59,731 nucleotides of DNA from Methanoregulaceae archaeon UBA467 (GCA_002503825.1 DASP01000012.1:301499-361229); one strand, 5' to 3'. Positions 1-9,232 are shown, counted from the stretch's first letter. Made by a program: numbers and translations. Notes: generated from the letters alone by a model not told the origin.

Positions 1-242
1 TAAATAACTGCAGGACGCAGAAGAACAATTACAGTACACTATCCGGTCTCCCGTTGCGATGCCGATTAACGCCGTCGCCGGGATATCAGGGCCGGGTATG
101 CATACCGGAACAATTATGACAATGCTGACCAGGGGAATATTTTCCCTGCAGTGATGCAGCCCGAAAATTAAACGACCCGTTTGCCGTGTTAAAAAGTACG
201 GTCAGCCCCTGTGCAATCCGGAATGGAACACCCCATTTTCCT

Positions 243-854
243 TCAGGACACGATGCCCCCGCCAGGCACGTGTTTGAGAAGTTCTGTTCCATAATCACGG
301 GCGCACCGGGCCTCGTCTGCTGGTTGTGACAGGTGCATAGTAAGGGTAAACCCGTATGTTTCTGATCGAAACCGTACTGAGAGTTCGCCAGACTCATTGA
401 CTACTGCCGTAGTGAATCCTTCGCTCTTTATATGTGTGGGATACCCGCTGCAGGATTTTTCAAATTCTAGGTTGAATCTACCGATCAGGATGTTTTTGTT
501 GCCAATTCTATCCCGGATGAGCGTTGAAACGTCAAATGACAGAATTTCAATCGAATGACGATCAAGTATCTCTCTCCAGAATCCGATAATTTTCCCATCA
601 TCAGGAGAAGATAACACGCAGGAGGCAAGGAATAGCTGGAGCACGTAGTCACCGGTATGGGTACCCGTATCCGGAATATCCGGCTTTTCATCCCCTGGAG
701 GAATGGAAGAGACACGTGAATACACCCGTCCTGCTTCTGGAAAAACATCACGATCCGGGAATCCGGGGGCAGATATCCTGTGCCTCCGTCTGGCATGGCG
801 CAGAGTATTTCTGTGAATACGTTCCATCTCCAGATAACTCTTGCACATACTCAC
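243..854 (-). CDS. hypothetical protein, possibly degenerate
   Basis: I do not recognise this open frame of 203 codons. The part after about residue 68 looks protein-like, with alternating hydrophobic and charged residues (GDYVLQLFLASCVLSS onward), but the Arg/His-rich N-terminus does not, so the true start is probably internal or the 5' part is broken. No domain, signal peptide or membrane segment can be named. A short hydrophobic stretch can be read on the same strand in another frame between the gene and the window edge (about 1-150). This would fit a decayed locus, but I see no start codon for it and do not call it. Existence as a real gene is uncertain. Confidence 0.35.
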   Translation of the reverse strand: MSMCKSYLEMERIHRNTLRHARRRHRISAPGFPDRDVFPEAGRVYSRVSSIPPGDEKPDIPDTGTHTGDYVLQLFLASCVLSSPDDGKIIGFWREILDRHSIEILSFDVSTLIRDRIGNKNILIGRFNLEFEKSCSGYPTHIKSEGFTTAVVNESGELSVRFRSETYGFTLTMHLSQPADEARCARDYGTELLKHVPGGGIVS

Positions 855-942
855 CCATATTTATCACGCTGATTCAGATTCATCGCTGCGATGAACATTC
901 ATCATCACAATCAATGTGAACCAGTCTGATAAGATTATCCGC

Positions 943-1863
943 ATGAAGTCGAGCGGATACGGCACTACGACTGCCCCTGAAATATTCATCGTTTTTGATG
1001 CTTTTTTAAGATTAATAGGCCAGATTAAAGAGATATTTTTATATAGTTCGCTCTTTTTAGGGTGTGCTGCAGCAGGAATGGCATATACGTCATGTTTTAT
1101 ACAGGGCCTGCCTTTCAGCCCTGCAATCGGAGCGGTCCTGTTCATGGTCGTATTCTCGGTGTATAACCTGAACCGGAAGACCGATGAGGCCGAGGATGCC
1201 ATTAACCACGCGAACCGGTTCTCTTTTACACGGAAATTTGAAAAACCACTTATTTATGCAGCCATTCTCGCGTATGGATCAGCAGTCCTCATTACGTGTG
1301 TCCATAGCCCGTTCGCATCTGTCGTGACCATGATCCCGCTGGTATCAGGAATACTCTACAGTCTCCCGATTCTGCCACGGGCATGTGCCCACAGGCGCAT
1401 AAAAGAGATCCCGGTGATGAAAAACATCGTGGTCTCGCTTGCCTGGGGCATTTCATTCTCACTCATCCCGGTCCTCATGTCGGGAGAACCTGCAGGGCCG
1501 GCATCAATAATCGTCTTTGCCTTCATATTCTGCTGGACCTTTATCGGGTCCGTGCTCCCCGATATCCGTGACCGTGCAGGTGACGCCGCAACAGGTGTAA
1601 AAACAATCCCGGTTCTTATCGGTGTCAGGAAGAGCCGGATTCTCCTGACCGTTTTTTGCCTTGTCTCGGGAAGCGTCATCATTGCTGCAGGGGCCCCGGT
1701 CCTGCCCGCAGCTGCACTTACGGTCATTATCTCATCTCTTGTTTATTCACAGGGATGTATCCTGCTCATAGAACAGACCCGTGATAACGACCTGCTGTGC
1801 GATGTCATATCCGACGGGCAGTTCCTCTTTATCGGAGGGATTGCACTTTTCTTCTCCATATAA
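943..1863 (+). CDS. UbiA-family prenyltransferase
   Basis: Polytopic membrane enzyme of the UbiA superfamily, which transfers a polyprenyl group from its diphosphate to an acceptor. Both Mg-diphosphate motifs are visible: N77xxxD81xxxD85 within a YNLNRKTDEAED segment, and D210xxxD214 in DIRDRAGD. The spacing and length of about 306 residues with 7-9 hydrophobic segments are normal for the family. The acceptor cannot be told from sequence: archaeal members make lipid ethers, quinone-like compounds or other prenylated products, and no pathway partner lies next door. The longest frame begins with GTG at 916. I chose the ATG at 943 because homology-like sequence starts after it. The gene stands alone, upstream of the FilR1-type regulator in the same direction. 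Confidence 0.8.
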   Translation: MKSSGYGTTTAPEIFIVFDAFLRLIGQIKEIFLYSSLFLGCAAAGMAYTSCFIQGLPFSPAIGAVLFMVVFSVYNLNRKTDEAEDAINHANRFSFTRKFEKPLIYAAILAYGSAVLITCVHSPFASVVTMIPLVSGILYSLPILPRACAHRRIKEIPVMKNIVVSLAWGISFSLIPVLMSGEPAGPASIIVFAFIFCWTFIGSVLPDIRDRAGDAATGVKTIPVLIGVRKSRILLTVFCLVSGSVIIAAGAPVLPAAALTVIISSLVYSQGCILLIEQTRDNDLLCDVISDGQFLFIGGIALFFSI

Positions 1864-1983
1864 AAAGGTTTTTCCGGAATGCCCGGCCTTATCCCCGGGT
1901 TTTTTCCGTATCCTGCCAGCCTCCGGGTGAAGAGATATATAATCGAATAAAATATCCATCACCCGGTTAAAGAATATAGTACA

Positions 1984-2811
1984 ATGGATTCTCTGGAGGT
2001 CTACGAACGGTACCATACCCTTATTCATTCAGTGTACCGGTCACGCCTTAAGGTGCAGATACTTCTGACATTAAACGGGGGAGATGCAACGCTTGCGCAC
2101 CTTCGCGAGGTGACAGGAAGTACGTCACAGGCAGTCATACCAAAGATCAGGGGACTGGAAGCACAGGCACTGATAGAACAGTCAAATTACCAGTACAGTC
2201 TCACTCCACTCGGAACGGTCGTCGCCGCCAACGTAGAGCGGTTCGTCCAGCTGATGGGCGGCATCGGCAGGCACCAGCAGTTCTGGGCTTCACATGACCT
2301 GCGGAACCTGCCCGAAGAATTTTTAGAATCGATAAGCGACCTGCTGGACGCCGAAGTCAAGTATGACACTACTGTTGACATGTTCTATGTCTATTCTCAT
2401 TATATTGAGATCCTGAAGGATGCGTCATACATTCACGGTCTTTCTTCAGTCGCCAGCCCGGGGCTGGCAGAATTTCTTGCACAGAAAGTCGTGTCAGGGA
2501 TACCGGTTGAGCTCGTCGTCCGGAGGGAGGTCGTCGATCTCCTTCAGCAGGAGCCCTATGCTGCAAATATGAAGGAAATGACATCATTTCCCAACTTCCT
2601 TATCTGGGTCACCGGAGAAGACCTCAAAGTCGGCCTGACCGCCACTGACCGCTACCTCTCTCTCGGGTTATTTAAAAAAGATACCAACCTCTATGACAGC
2701 TCAACCGATCTCTTCAGTGATGACCCCCAGGCGGTTGCATGGGGTGAGCGTCTCTTCCAGTATTATAAAAAACGGTCTGAACCCCTTAAAATTACGACAT
2801 TATTCGGTTAA
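1984..2811 (+). CDS. FilR1-type winged-helix transcriptional regulator
   Basis: Predicted DNA-binding regulator of the methanogen FilR1 family (middle domain formerly DUF1724). Residues 15-75 form a winged helix (KVQILLTLNGGDATLAHLRE, then recognition helix STSQAVIPKIRGLE). Residues 90-270 are the FilR1-like sensory domain with the conserved region around YSHYIEIL and the C-terminal LGLFKKD...YDSSTDL segment. Length of about 275 residues is usual. Members are abundant in Methanomicrobia, and one is the output regulator of the FilI/FilR system controlling methanogenesis and cell shape in Methanothrix. The target here is unknown. The ATG follows an AT-rich stretch (about 1939-1980) that could hold the promoter. 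Confidence 0.8.
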   Translation: MDSLEVYERYHTLIHSVYRSRLKVQILLTLNGGDATLAHLREVTGSTSQAVIPKIRGLEAQALIEQSNYQYSLTPLGTVVAANVERFVQLMGGIGRHQQFWASHDLRNLPEEFLESISDLLDAEVKYDTTVDMFYVYSHYIEILKDASYIHGLSSVASPGLAEFLAQKVVSGIPVELVVRREVVDLLQQEPYAANMKEMTSFPNFLIWVTGEDLKVGLTATDRYLSLGLFKKDTNLYDSSTDLFSDDPQAVAWGERLFQYYKKRSEPLKITTLFG

Positions 2812-2941
2812 TTTTTTCCAAATCTTAATTATCAGGGCGTGACGGATATTTTCCGGATTCCGGCACAGGCAAAGACCTGCATATCAGGATCTTTTTTAAT
2901 AACCCGGACGAGGTACATGAATAATAAGAACAGGAACGTTC

Positions 2942-3457
2942 ATGTCAGACGCCGTATCGTTGTTTTCCAGGATTGTATTGTTCATACTGCTCATAGGATT
3001 ACTAATAGTCCTGCTGTTTTTCGACGTGTTCCAGACAGGAACTGCAATAATTGTCAACACCATGACGTCGTCATTTGTTTTTTTTACAGGAGTTCTCGTG
3101 CTTGTGGCCGTATCAGATTTTGTCCTTCTCCTTTCATATGTTCAGCTCCGGAACTCCTCGTTTTTTCACCGACGGGCACTCACACCCGATATCTTACTCT
3201 TTATCATCGCAACTGCCATTGCCGCGTGGGGCATGTTTACCCTGACCTGCTATAGTGCAATGTTGCTGAAGGGGGTGTCCCTGCACCAGTTTCATGACCA
3301 TATCTCAGGATACCTGCTTATCGGGGGACTCTTTATCCAGCTTATCGGGTGCGGCCTGATAGGGAAGATCCACCGGCAGGTCCTTTACCAGCTCGCCCTT
3401 GTCGGATTGATCGTGGCGGGTATTGGCGGTTTTTTAATGGGTTTTCTCGTTTGTTGA
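2942..3457 (+). CDS. hypothetical four-to-five-helix membrane protein
   Basis: Small integral membrane protein of 171 residues with hydrophobic segments at about 8-28, 38-62, 83-105, 122-140 and 147-170. Charged loops are short, and a His-rich loop (SLHQFHDHISG) lies between helices 3 and 4. I recognise no family. It is separated from the FilR1 regulator by about 130 bases and reads in the same direction, so co-transcription is possible but not shown. Good coding character and start at ATG 2942 support a real gene. Confidence 0.6.
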   Translation: MSDAVSLFSRIVLFILLIGLLIVLLFFDVFQTGTAIIVNTMTSSFVFFTGVLVLVAVSDFVLLLSYVQLRNSSFFHRRALTPDILLFIIATAIAAWGMFTLTCYSAMLLKGVSLHQFHDHISGYLLIGGLFIQLIGCGLIGKIHRQVLYQLALVGLIVAGIGGFLMGFLVC

Positions 3458-3812
3458 GTTTCCCGGGATACACGGACCTGCCCGGTCCCGGCATCCGTTG
3501 TGTTCATAGTGAAAACCGTAGAAACCGGATCTATGACGGGCTGGTGTGAATGCCTGCATTCCGCTGAAATCTGACCGACAACCGTGCATGAAGACCGGGA
3601 TGATCAACCGGATCCTGTCAAAATTATACTCGCCCTGCATGCGTGCGTGTGCGATGAACGTTCTCAACCCATACGCTTCACATACGTTCATCCTAAAAAC
3701 CGTGGAATCACATGAATGAAAACTCCGCCTCCCCTTACATGGATCCCTGTGCTTTTATCAGGTTCTAAAAAAAGACAGGTTTCCGGTCCTGCTTTATGAA
3801 CGGGCCCCGGCC
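3458..3812. other. intergenic region between convergent genes
   Basis: About 355 bases between the 3' ends of a membrane-protein gene and the ABC permease gene. Short open frames run through it on both strands but have poor composition. I see no RNA, repeat or convincing gene. Confidence 0.4.
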
Positions 3813-4562
3813 CTAAAACCTGATCTTCCGAAAGAGGTATGCACCTGAAATGGTCATAAACACCGCAAAAGCCCCGAGAACGATAAAGCTCACCACGGGG
3901 TTTATCTGCGAAACGCCGGTCAGGCCGTACCGGATACCTTCGACACCGTAGGTCAGCGGGTCGAACAGGGTTATCGGCGCAATCCAGGAGGGGAGGCTGC
4001 TGATTGGAAAGAGCGCGCCTGAAAGCCCGAATATCGGGAATACCACGAAGTTCATGATCAGCTGGAACCCGTGCATATCTTCCATGCGTGATGCAATGGC
4101 TATGCCAAACGCGGTGAATGAAATCCCGATAAGGGCCATAAACCCGAATGCAATGAGAAAACCGACCGGGTTCGTTATCTGAAGCCCGATAATGAGTGCG
4201 AGCAGCATAATTATGACCCCCTGGATAAAGGCGGTAGTTGCCCCGCCAAGGGTCTGGCCAAGCATTATCTCAAGCCGTGAAACAGGTGCGACAAGCGTTT
4301 CTTTCAAAAATCCGAACTGTTTGTCCCAGATGATCTGGATCCCGGAAAAGACCGAAGTGAAGAGGACGCTCATCGAGACGACGCCCGGGATCAGGAACTG
4401 GATGTAGTCCTGCCCCATGCCCGGTATCTGAACCACCGAATTCAGTCCGAACCCGAGGAATATCAAAAAGAAGAGCGGCATGCTGATACTGCCGATAATC
4501 CTGCTCTTTGACCTGATGTACCGCTTGATGCTCCGGAGCCAGATCGTATAGATAATGTCCAT
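3813..4562 (-). CDS. ABC-2 type transporter permease (DrrB-like)
   Basis: Membrane subunit of a two-gene ABC exporter. The 249-residue protein has six hydrophobic segments (about 22-45, 55-80, 100-130, 135-165, 170-195, 222-245) and the ABC-2 signature layout, with a cytoplasmic N-terminus and the loop FGLSGALFPISSLP before the last helices. It starts 2 bases after the stop of the ATPase gene, so they are translated together and form an ATPase2-permease2 complex. Related DrrAB systems export antibiotics or lipids. The substrate here is unknown. Expression is probably controlled by the PadR gene at the head of the operon. Confidence 0.9.
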   Translation of the reverse strand: MDIIYTIWLRSIKRYIRSKSRIIGSISMPLFFLIFLGFGLNSVVQIPGMGQDYIQFLIPGVVSMSVLFTSVFSGIQIIWDKQFGFLKETLVAPVSRLEIMLGQTLGGATTAFIQGVIIMLLALIIGLQITNPVGFLIAFGFMALIGISFTAFGIAIASRMEDMHGFQLIMNFVVFPIFGLSGALFPISSLPSWIAPITLFDPLTYGVEGIRYGLTGVSQINPVVSFIVLGAFAVFMTISGAYLFRKIRF

Positions 4563-4564
4563 GG

Positions 4565-5551
4565 TTACCGCCTCGCCTTTCTCTGGAACATCCTCACCAT
4601 ATCGCGGTGGTCAGCCTCTTCTTCACGGATGGTCTTTCCGGTAAAACAGAGAAAGACATCCTCGAGCGTGGGCTTGTGAATCGATACCGATTCAACCGGG
4701 ATCCCTTTCGCGGCAAGCCGGGTAATAATCCCGCTGATGTGCTCCTCGGCATTCTTCAGGCTTAATGTGACGGTCCCGTCATGTTCTTCCAGCCGGGAGA
4801 TCCACGGGTCATCCAGAGTCAGGGCAATTGCACGTGCATTCTCTGATCTCAGTGTGACAACATCTCCCCCGATACCCTCTTTGAGGTTCTGCGGTGAATC
4901 GAGCGCGATAATCTTCCCATGGTCGATGATGGCCACACGGTTGCAGAGCCGGTCCGCCTCCTCCATGTAATGGGTAGTCAGTATGATAGTAATCCCCTTT
5001 TCACGGTTCAGGGTTGCAATATACTGCCAGAGGTGATTCCGCGTCTGGGGATCGAGTCCCAGCGTTGGTTCGTCGAGGAAGAGTACCTTCGGCTCGTGCA
5101 GGAGCCCGCGGGCTATCTCAAGGCGGCGTCGCATCCCGCCAGAGAACGTCTTTACGAGGTCGTCTTTCCGGTCGGATAACTCGACCAGTGCAAGCAGCAC
5201 GTCGATACGCTTCCTCCGGGTTTCTGCCGGTATCCGGTACAGGCGCCCGTGAAAGTCCATGTTCTCCCATCCGGTGAGTTCCTCATCAAGGCTCTGGTCC
5301 TGGAATACGATCCCGATGGACTTTCGTACGCCATCCTCGTCATGGATAATATCCATGCCATTCACTGTTGCCGAACCTGATGTGGGTTTGAGCATCGTGG
5401 AAAGCATGGAAATCGTCGTCGTCTTACCGGCTCCGTTCGGCCCGAGGAGCCCGAATATCTCTCCGGGTTCGATATCGAACGATATGCTGTCGACTGCCAC
5501 GAGGTTCTGGAAGCGCCGTGTCAGGTTTTCTACATGTATTGCTGCATTCAT
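4565..5551 (-). CDS. ABC transporter ATP-binding protein (DrrA-like)
   Basis: Nucleotide-binding subunit for the adjacent ABC-2 permease. Walker A is GPNGAGKTT (residues 37-45), Q-loop VFQDQSLDEEL, signature FSGGMRRRLEIARGL, Walker B VLFLDEPTLGLD with the catalytic Glu, and H-loop TTHYMEEADRL. The C-terminal ~90 residues match the DrrA extension (DUF4162-like), ending with HKPTLEDVFLCFTG, typical of daunorubicin-resistance-type ATPases. Length of 328 residues is normal. It is the second gene of the padR-ATPase-permease operon, with only 2 bases separating it from padR. Confidence 0.93.
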   Translation of the reverse strand: MNAAIHVENLTRRFQNLVAVDSISFDIEPGEIFGLLGPNGAGKTTTISMLSTMLKPTSGSATVNGMDIIHDEDGVRKSIGIVFQDQSLDEELTGWENMDFHGRLYRIPAETRRKRIDVLLALVELSDRKDDLVKTFSGGMRRRLEIARGLLHEPKVLFLDEPTLGLDPQTRNHLWQYIATLNREKGITIILTTHYMEEADRLCNRVAIIDHGKIIALDSPQNLKEGIGGDVVTLRSENARAIALTLDDPWISRLEEHDGTVTLSLKNAEEHISGIITRLAAKGIPVESVSIHKPTLEDVFLCFTGKTIREEEADHRDMVRMFQRKARR

Positions 5552-5553
5552 AG

Positions 5554-6036
5554 TCAGGGAATACTCCGTAAATCATTGAGGCATTGTTCAAGAAGCCCTA
5601 CCACCCGGTCCTCATTTCCCGGAGGCATTGTTTCCACGGCGGTTCTTATCTCGAAAAGGAGATGTTTTACCGTGAATTTTTCTTCCCCGAAGATATCGAG
5701 GATCAGGTTCTTGTAAAGCGCCATCTTTTTATGGGACTCGCGTCCACGTTCCCTGATTGTCGTCAGGGTTTCTGCTCCTTTTCCGGTCAGCCCGTACACT
5801 TTCCTGGAGCGCCTTTCACTGGAGATGATAACAATCAGATCTTCTTCTTCCAGCTGCAGGAGAACAGGATAAATAGTCCCTTTGCTCGGGATCCAGAGCC
5901 CGTTGGTCTTTTCCCCGATTTCTTTCCGCAGATCGTACCCTGACGCCGGGTTCCTCTGCAGGGAATGGAGGATATAAAGCGCCAGTAAACTCCTCATTTT
6001 ACCGTCATGTGATCCAAATTTGAACAGGCTGGCCAT
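5554..6036 (-). CDS. PadR-family transcriptional regulator
   Basis: Winged-helix repressor of the PadR family, 160 residues. Residues 16-100 hold the PadR core: RSLLALYILHSLQRNPASGY, the recognition helix, GTIYPVLLQLEEEDLI and the wing SSERRSRKVYGLTGKG. The C-terminal ~55 residues are helical and likely dimerise. PadR proteins usually repress a neighbouring detoxification or export operon and release DNA when a small molecule binds. Here the gene is first in an operon with an ABC exporter, and a near-perfect 20-base palindrome lies 5 bases upstream of the start codon, so autoregulation of the exporter operon is likely. Confidence 0.9.
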   Translation of the reverse strand: MASLFKFGSHDGKMRSLLALYILHSLQRNPASGYDLRKEIGEKTNGLWIPSKGTIYPVLLQLEEEDLIVIISSERRSRKVYGLTGKGAETLTTIRERGRESHKKMALYKNLILDIFGEEKFTVKHLLFEIRTAVETMPPGNEDRVVGLLEQCLNDLRSIP

Positions 6037-6040
6037 TTTA

Positions 6041-6060
6041 ATAGTCCGAATTCGTACTAT
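6041..6060 (-). promoter_or_regulatory. palindromic operator for PadR
   Basis: The 20-base sequence ATAGTCCGAATTCGTACTAT is an inverted repeat with one mismatched pair (ATAGT/ACTAT arms around CGAATTCG). It sits just upstream of the padR ATG, where transcription should start, with an AT-rich TATA-like stretch (about 6061-6072) further upstream. Position and symmetry fit a PadR dimer site. Binding is inferred. Confidence 0.65.
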
Positions 6061-6291
6061 CTGATAATTAGATTTTCAGGTATAAGAAGATGCGTTTTGC
6101 ACCAAAGCCTGCAAAAGAGGAGCAAAATTGATGACCATTAACATAAGAGATAGTACAGGCGCTGTTGCAGGAAAGAACGCCCACACTCCCGGAAAAAGCC
6201 GGGCCTGCCTTCTGATTGGCAGTGGTGCCGGAGAACCGATCCGCTCTTACGGCAGGCTTCCCTGTAAAACTATGTTCCGGACGTGATATGC

Positions 6292-6966
6292 ATGGATGAG
6301 AGAGAATTCGAGGCACAGCCTCCGGGGCTGTCCAAGGGCAGGATCGAGACCCTGACCGACGGGATATTTGCAATTGCAATGACCCTTCTCATACTCGGGA
6401 TCGAAGTCCCGCAGATAGACCCGCTCACGCCCATGGATACCCTTATCCATTCGCTGATACCGGATATTTTACAGTACGTGGTTGCGTTTCTGGTGCTTGC
6501 GGTATTCTGGACCATTCATCACAACCAGTTCTACTATATCAGGGTCATCGATTACCGGCTCCTCTGGCTCAATATATTCTGGCTTCTCCTCGTCGGGGGA
6601 ATGCCGTTTACCACTTCGCTTGCAGAGACATATATCCACGATTACCAGGCGATGATAATTTTTGGCTGCAATATCATGCTCATTGACATCATACTCGCAG
6701 CCCACTGGCATTATGCCGCGAAGGAACGGCACCTGATTGATCCTGCAACGAGCAGCGAGGTTATAGCCGCAGGCGAAAGAAGAGAACGGCTCATCTTTAT
6801 TCTTTCACTGGCGGGAACGATCGCGGCACCGCTCTCCGTATATGCAAGCATTATTTTCTTTGCCTTAATCCCGCTTACATTCATACTGAATACACGTCTG
6901 ACCAGGTTTTCGCCCAGAATACCATCGATATGGAAACAGGAACAGGAAACGCCGGATAAACGATGA
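6292..6966 (+). CDS. TMEM175-family potassium channel-like protein
   Basis: Integral membrane protein of the TMEM175 (former DUF1211) family. The hallmark first-helix motif RxxxxTDGIFAIAMTLL is present at residues 17-33, here with T in place of the usual FS before DG. This helix lines the pore in known bacterial and lysosomal TMEM175 potassium channels. About six hydrophobic segments follow, including IHHNQFYYI after helix 2, also a family feature. The 224-residue length is normal for prokaryotic members, which act as tetramers. A GTG lies in frame at 6283, but ATG 6292 fits the family start better. It is divergent from the padR operon and shares its 250-base upstream region. Confidence 0.85.
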   Translation: MDEREFEAQPPGLSKGRIETLTDGIFAIAMTLLILGIEVPQIDPLTPMDTLIHSLIPDILQYVVAFLVLAVFWTIHHNQFYYIRVIDYRLLWLNIFWLLLVGGMPFTTSLAETYIHDYQAMIIFGCNIMLIDIILAAHWHYAAKERHLIDPATSSEVIAAGERRERLIFILSLAGTIAAPLSVYASIIFFALIPLTFILNTRLTRFSPRIPSIWKQEQETPDKR

Positions 6967-7223
6967 CTATAATACTTTTATCTCCCCTTTTCATGACTAT
7001 TCCGGGACTATCTGCCTGATTCCTGCCCTTTTGCATACCGGCAGCTGATATATGCCCGTTTTTTCAGGTTGAGCAGGTGCATAAAAAAGGTTTTGGAGAA
7101 ATACCTGCGTACAGGCAAATATTTCGCTGGCATCTGCCCGGATAATGAAAAAGCCATTGATAATGGCAACAGTGCAACCCGGATCCAATTCTATTTACTC
7201 TGGAACATCATGATAATACAGAA

Positions 7224-7772
7224 ATGGATCCATCAAAATCACCTGAATCCGTTAAAACGCGTGATGACCAGCATGTAGTGGAACACTACTTTGAAGGGGC
7301 CCTCTGGAGTTCCCGGCTGATCGTGCTCCTTGCGGTAATTTTTGGTACCTTCAGTTCAATCGTGCTCTTTATTTCAGGCTCGCTTGAGATTATCAGCACC
7401 CTGATCTCCGCAGTAAACCTGAGTCACTTTGAAGTGGAGCATACCGAGATCCTGATCGGCATCATCGGAGCGGTGGACTTTTACCTGATAGGAATGGTCC
7501 TGATCATCTTCAGTTTCGGCATTTATGAACTCTTTATCTCGAAGATCGACATCGCCCGGGCTACCGGGAGTTTCCATACCATCCTTGAGATCACCAGCCT
7601 CGATGACCTTAAAAACAAGATCATAAAAGTGATCATCATGGTGCTTATCGTCAGCTTCTTCCAGCGCGTCCTTGCCATGAAACTGACAACCGGTACCGAC
7701 ATGCTCTTTATGGCACTCTCGATCTCGGCAATATGCATAGGAGTGTATTTCCTTCAGAAACTGAAGGTTTAA
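7224..7772 (+). CDS. UPF0114/YqhA-family membrane protein
   Basis: 182-residue membrane protein resembling the YqhA (UPF0114) family: a cytoplasmic N-terminus, one helix (29-50), a long extracytoplasmic segment, then two close helices (82-105) ending GIYELFISKID and a last pair (135-178). The motif (L/I)xFxFGIYELF and the following DDLKNKIIKVI segment are characteristic. Function is unknown. A paralogue with the same layout lies at 46669-47181. The gene is single, with an AT-rich promoter-like stretch just upstream (about 7190-7200). Confidence 0.75.
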   Translation: MDPSKSPESVKTRDDQHVVEHYFEGALWSSRLIVLLAVIFGTFSSIVLFISGSLEIISTLISAVNLSHFEVEHTEILIGIIGAVDFYLIGMVLIIFSFGIYELFISKIDIARATGSFHTILEITSLDDLKNKIIKVIIMVLIVSFFQRVLAMKLTTGTDMLFMALSISAICIGVYFLQKLKV

Positions 7773-8093
7773 ACAGTCTTTTTTTCCAGCCTGACTTATC
7801 CGGTTCAGACCTGCCCGGATACATGCGAGAATGCTGAAACATCTCTACCCGAAAACAGCACATCCGGTTTTTCGATGGTGAAAACGATAATCCGAACGGA
7901 TCTGATTCATTCGTTCAGTCATTATATGCCGGGATGAGCCTCCCGCTCAATTTCAGACCTGAGTTATACGTGTCACTGGAACGGGTATGAAACGATACCG
8001 GTCAGAGACTGCAGGTTCCACTATTTAAGGTGTCATTCTCTTCCACCCGGCAATAGTCCGGGCTCCAACAGAACAACCAGAAAAAAGATCGGA
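7773..8093. other. intergenic region between convergent genes
   Basis: About 320 bases between the 3' ends of the UPF0114 gene and the aIF1A gene. No frame longer than about 60 codons, no repeat and no RNA-like structure was seen. Confidence 0.4.
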
Positions 8094-8399
8094 TTACAGG
8101 TACCGGTTCTTCCGTAACCAGTCTACCTGCGGGGGCAAGTATCGATAGATAATATCACACTTTTCGTCCTGGAAAGACCACGGGACAACAATTAAGGTAT
8201 CGCCCTCGCGGATCCAGACCCTTTTCTTGATCTTTCCCTTGATTCTCCCCATGCGGGTGACACCATCGATACACCGCACGCGGATATGATTTGCCCCCAT
8301 CATAAGGTCGGCAGAGGCAAACATTTCATTAGCCCATTTTTTTGGTAACCTTACACGGACGGTCGGCGTGCCGTCCTCATTTACTGCATCATAATCCAC
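8094..8399 (-). CDS. translation initiation factor aIF1A
   Basis: Archaeal initiation factor 1A, which binds the A site of the small ribosomal subunit and helps start-codon selection. The S1-type OB fold is clear: TVRVRLPKKWANEMFAS, then the near-invariant MMGANHIRVRCIDGVTRMGR, IKGKIKKRVWIREGDTLIVVP and the ending PPQVDWLRKNRYL. The frame starts with GTG at 8399. In-frame codons continue upstream (PRKNPTEA-like) to a stop without an ATG, so either GTG is used or a non-standard start adds a short basic tail. Monocistronic with its own TATA box. Confidence 0.95.
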   Translation of the reverse strand: MDYDAVNEDGTPTVRVRLPKKWANEMFASADLMMGANHIRVRCIDGVTRMGRIKGKIKKRVWIREGDTLIVVPWSFQDEKCDIIYRYLPPQVDWLRKNRYL

Positions 8400-8443
8400 T
8401 GCTTCAGTGGGATTCTTCCTTGGACCGGGTATTCAAACAACTC

Positions 8444-8455
8444 CAATTTATATAC
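8444..8455 (-). promoter_or_regulatory. TATA box of the aIF1A gene
   Basis: On the minus strand the sequence TATATAAAT lies about 50 bases upstream of the GTG start. A start site about 25 bases downstream would give a leader of roughly 20 bases containing a weak AAGGAAG stretch. Confidence 0.6.
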
Positions 8456-8646
8456 ATGAGTGCTGAAAGGAGAAGAATGTATGTATTGGAAGGCTGGTTT
8501 TGAAAAAAAGATACGGATTTCATCACGCATCACTCCCAACCGGCAGCACTGTCATCAGTCATTTGTCTGCGGACAGGTACTGTACATTACCTGCAGGCAC
8601 TGAACATGTGCAAGGGTCTATATTTTTTGCCATATCAAACTGATCA

Positions 8647-9135
8647 ATGCGAACCAACAGACACCAGTATTTTCTCGACCTTGCGCTGCGGTGTGCACAC
8701 CAGGGGACCTGCCTTCGGCGGAATTTTGGTGCAATCATCGTTGACGAATACAATACCATCGTATCGACAGGCTATACGGGAGCCCCCCGGAAGCAGATGG
8801 ACTGCACGGAATTAAAGAAGTGCTGGAGAAAAGAACACAATATACCGTCCGGTTCAAATTACGAGCGGTGCCGGAGCGTCCATGCCGAGATGAATGCACT
8901 CATACAGGCCGGCAAGCTCGCACGGGGGTGCACTCTGTACCTCGCCGGGTTTGATGTCGACACCGAAGCGCTTACACAGATCTGGCCTTGTTTTCTCTGT
9001 TCAAAGATGATCGTGAACAGCGGAGTGAAAAATGTCATTATGCGGACCACCCCCGACGAATACAGGGAGGCAGACCCGATGGTGCTCTACCAGATGCGGA
9101 GCAGTGAAGCTCTTGGGGAGGACCTGTCTGACTGA
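8647..9135 (+). CDS. dCMP deaminase family protein
   Basis: Zinc-dependent cytidine/deoxycytidylate deaminase, converting dCMP to dUMP to feed thymidylate synthesis. Zinc ligands and catalytic Glu are all visible: H79-A-E81 and P114-C115-F-L-C118. The upstream Cys-rich insert (CTELKKCW...ERCRSVHAE) is typical of the ComEB-type dCMP deaminases, which bind a second zinc. The 162-residue length is usual. Substrate is assigned by family resemblance, and other small cytidine deaminases share the core. The ATG follows a TATA-like stretch (about 8619-8629). The gene is divergent from aIF1A and stands alone. Confidence 0.9.
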   Translation: MRTNRHQYFLDLALRCAHQGTCLRRNFGAIIVDEYNTIVSTGYTGAPRKQMDCTELKKCWRKEHNIPSGSNYERCRSVHAEMNALIQAGKLARGCTLYLAGFDVDTEALTQIWPCFLCSKMIVNSGVKNVIMRTTPDEYREADPMVLYQMRSSEALGEDLSD

Positions 9136-9232
9136 TGCCCCTTACCGGATAAGAATAGAGGCGTGACTTCGTTAAAAGGGGAGATAAGAAAAATTATTGG
9201 CAGTTCCATTACATGCCACAAGCCCGTGCGGT

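Noticed and set aside
1..150. Hydrophobic minus-strand frame at the left window edge
   Set aside because: It reads like a membrane segment (IPLVSIVIIVPVCIPGPDIP) but has no start codon and runs off the window.
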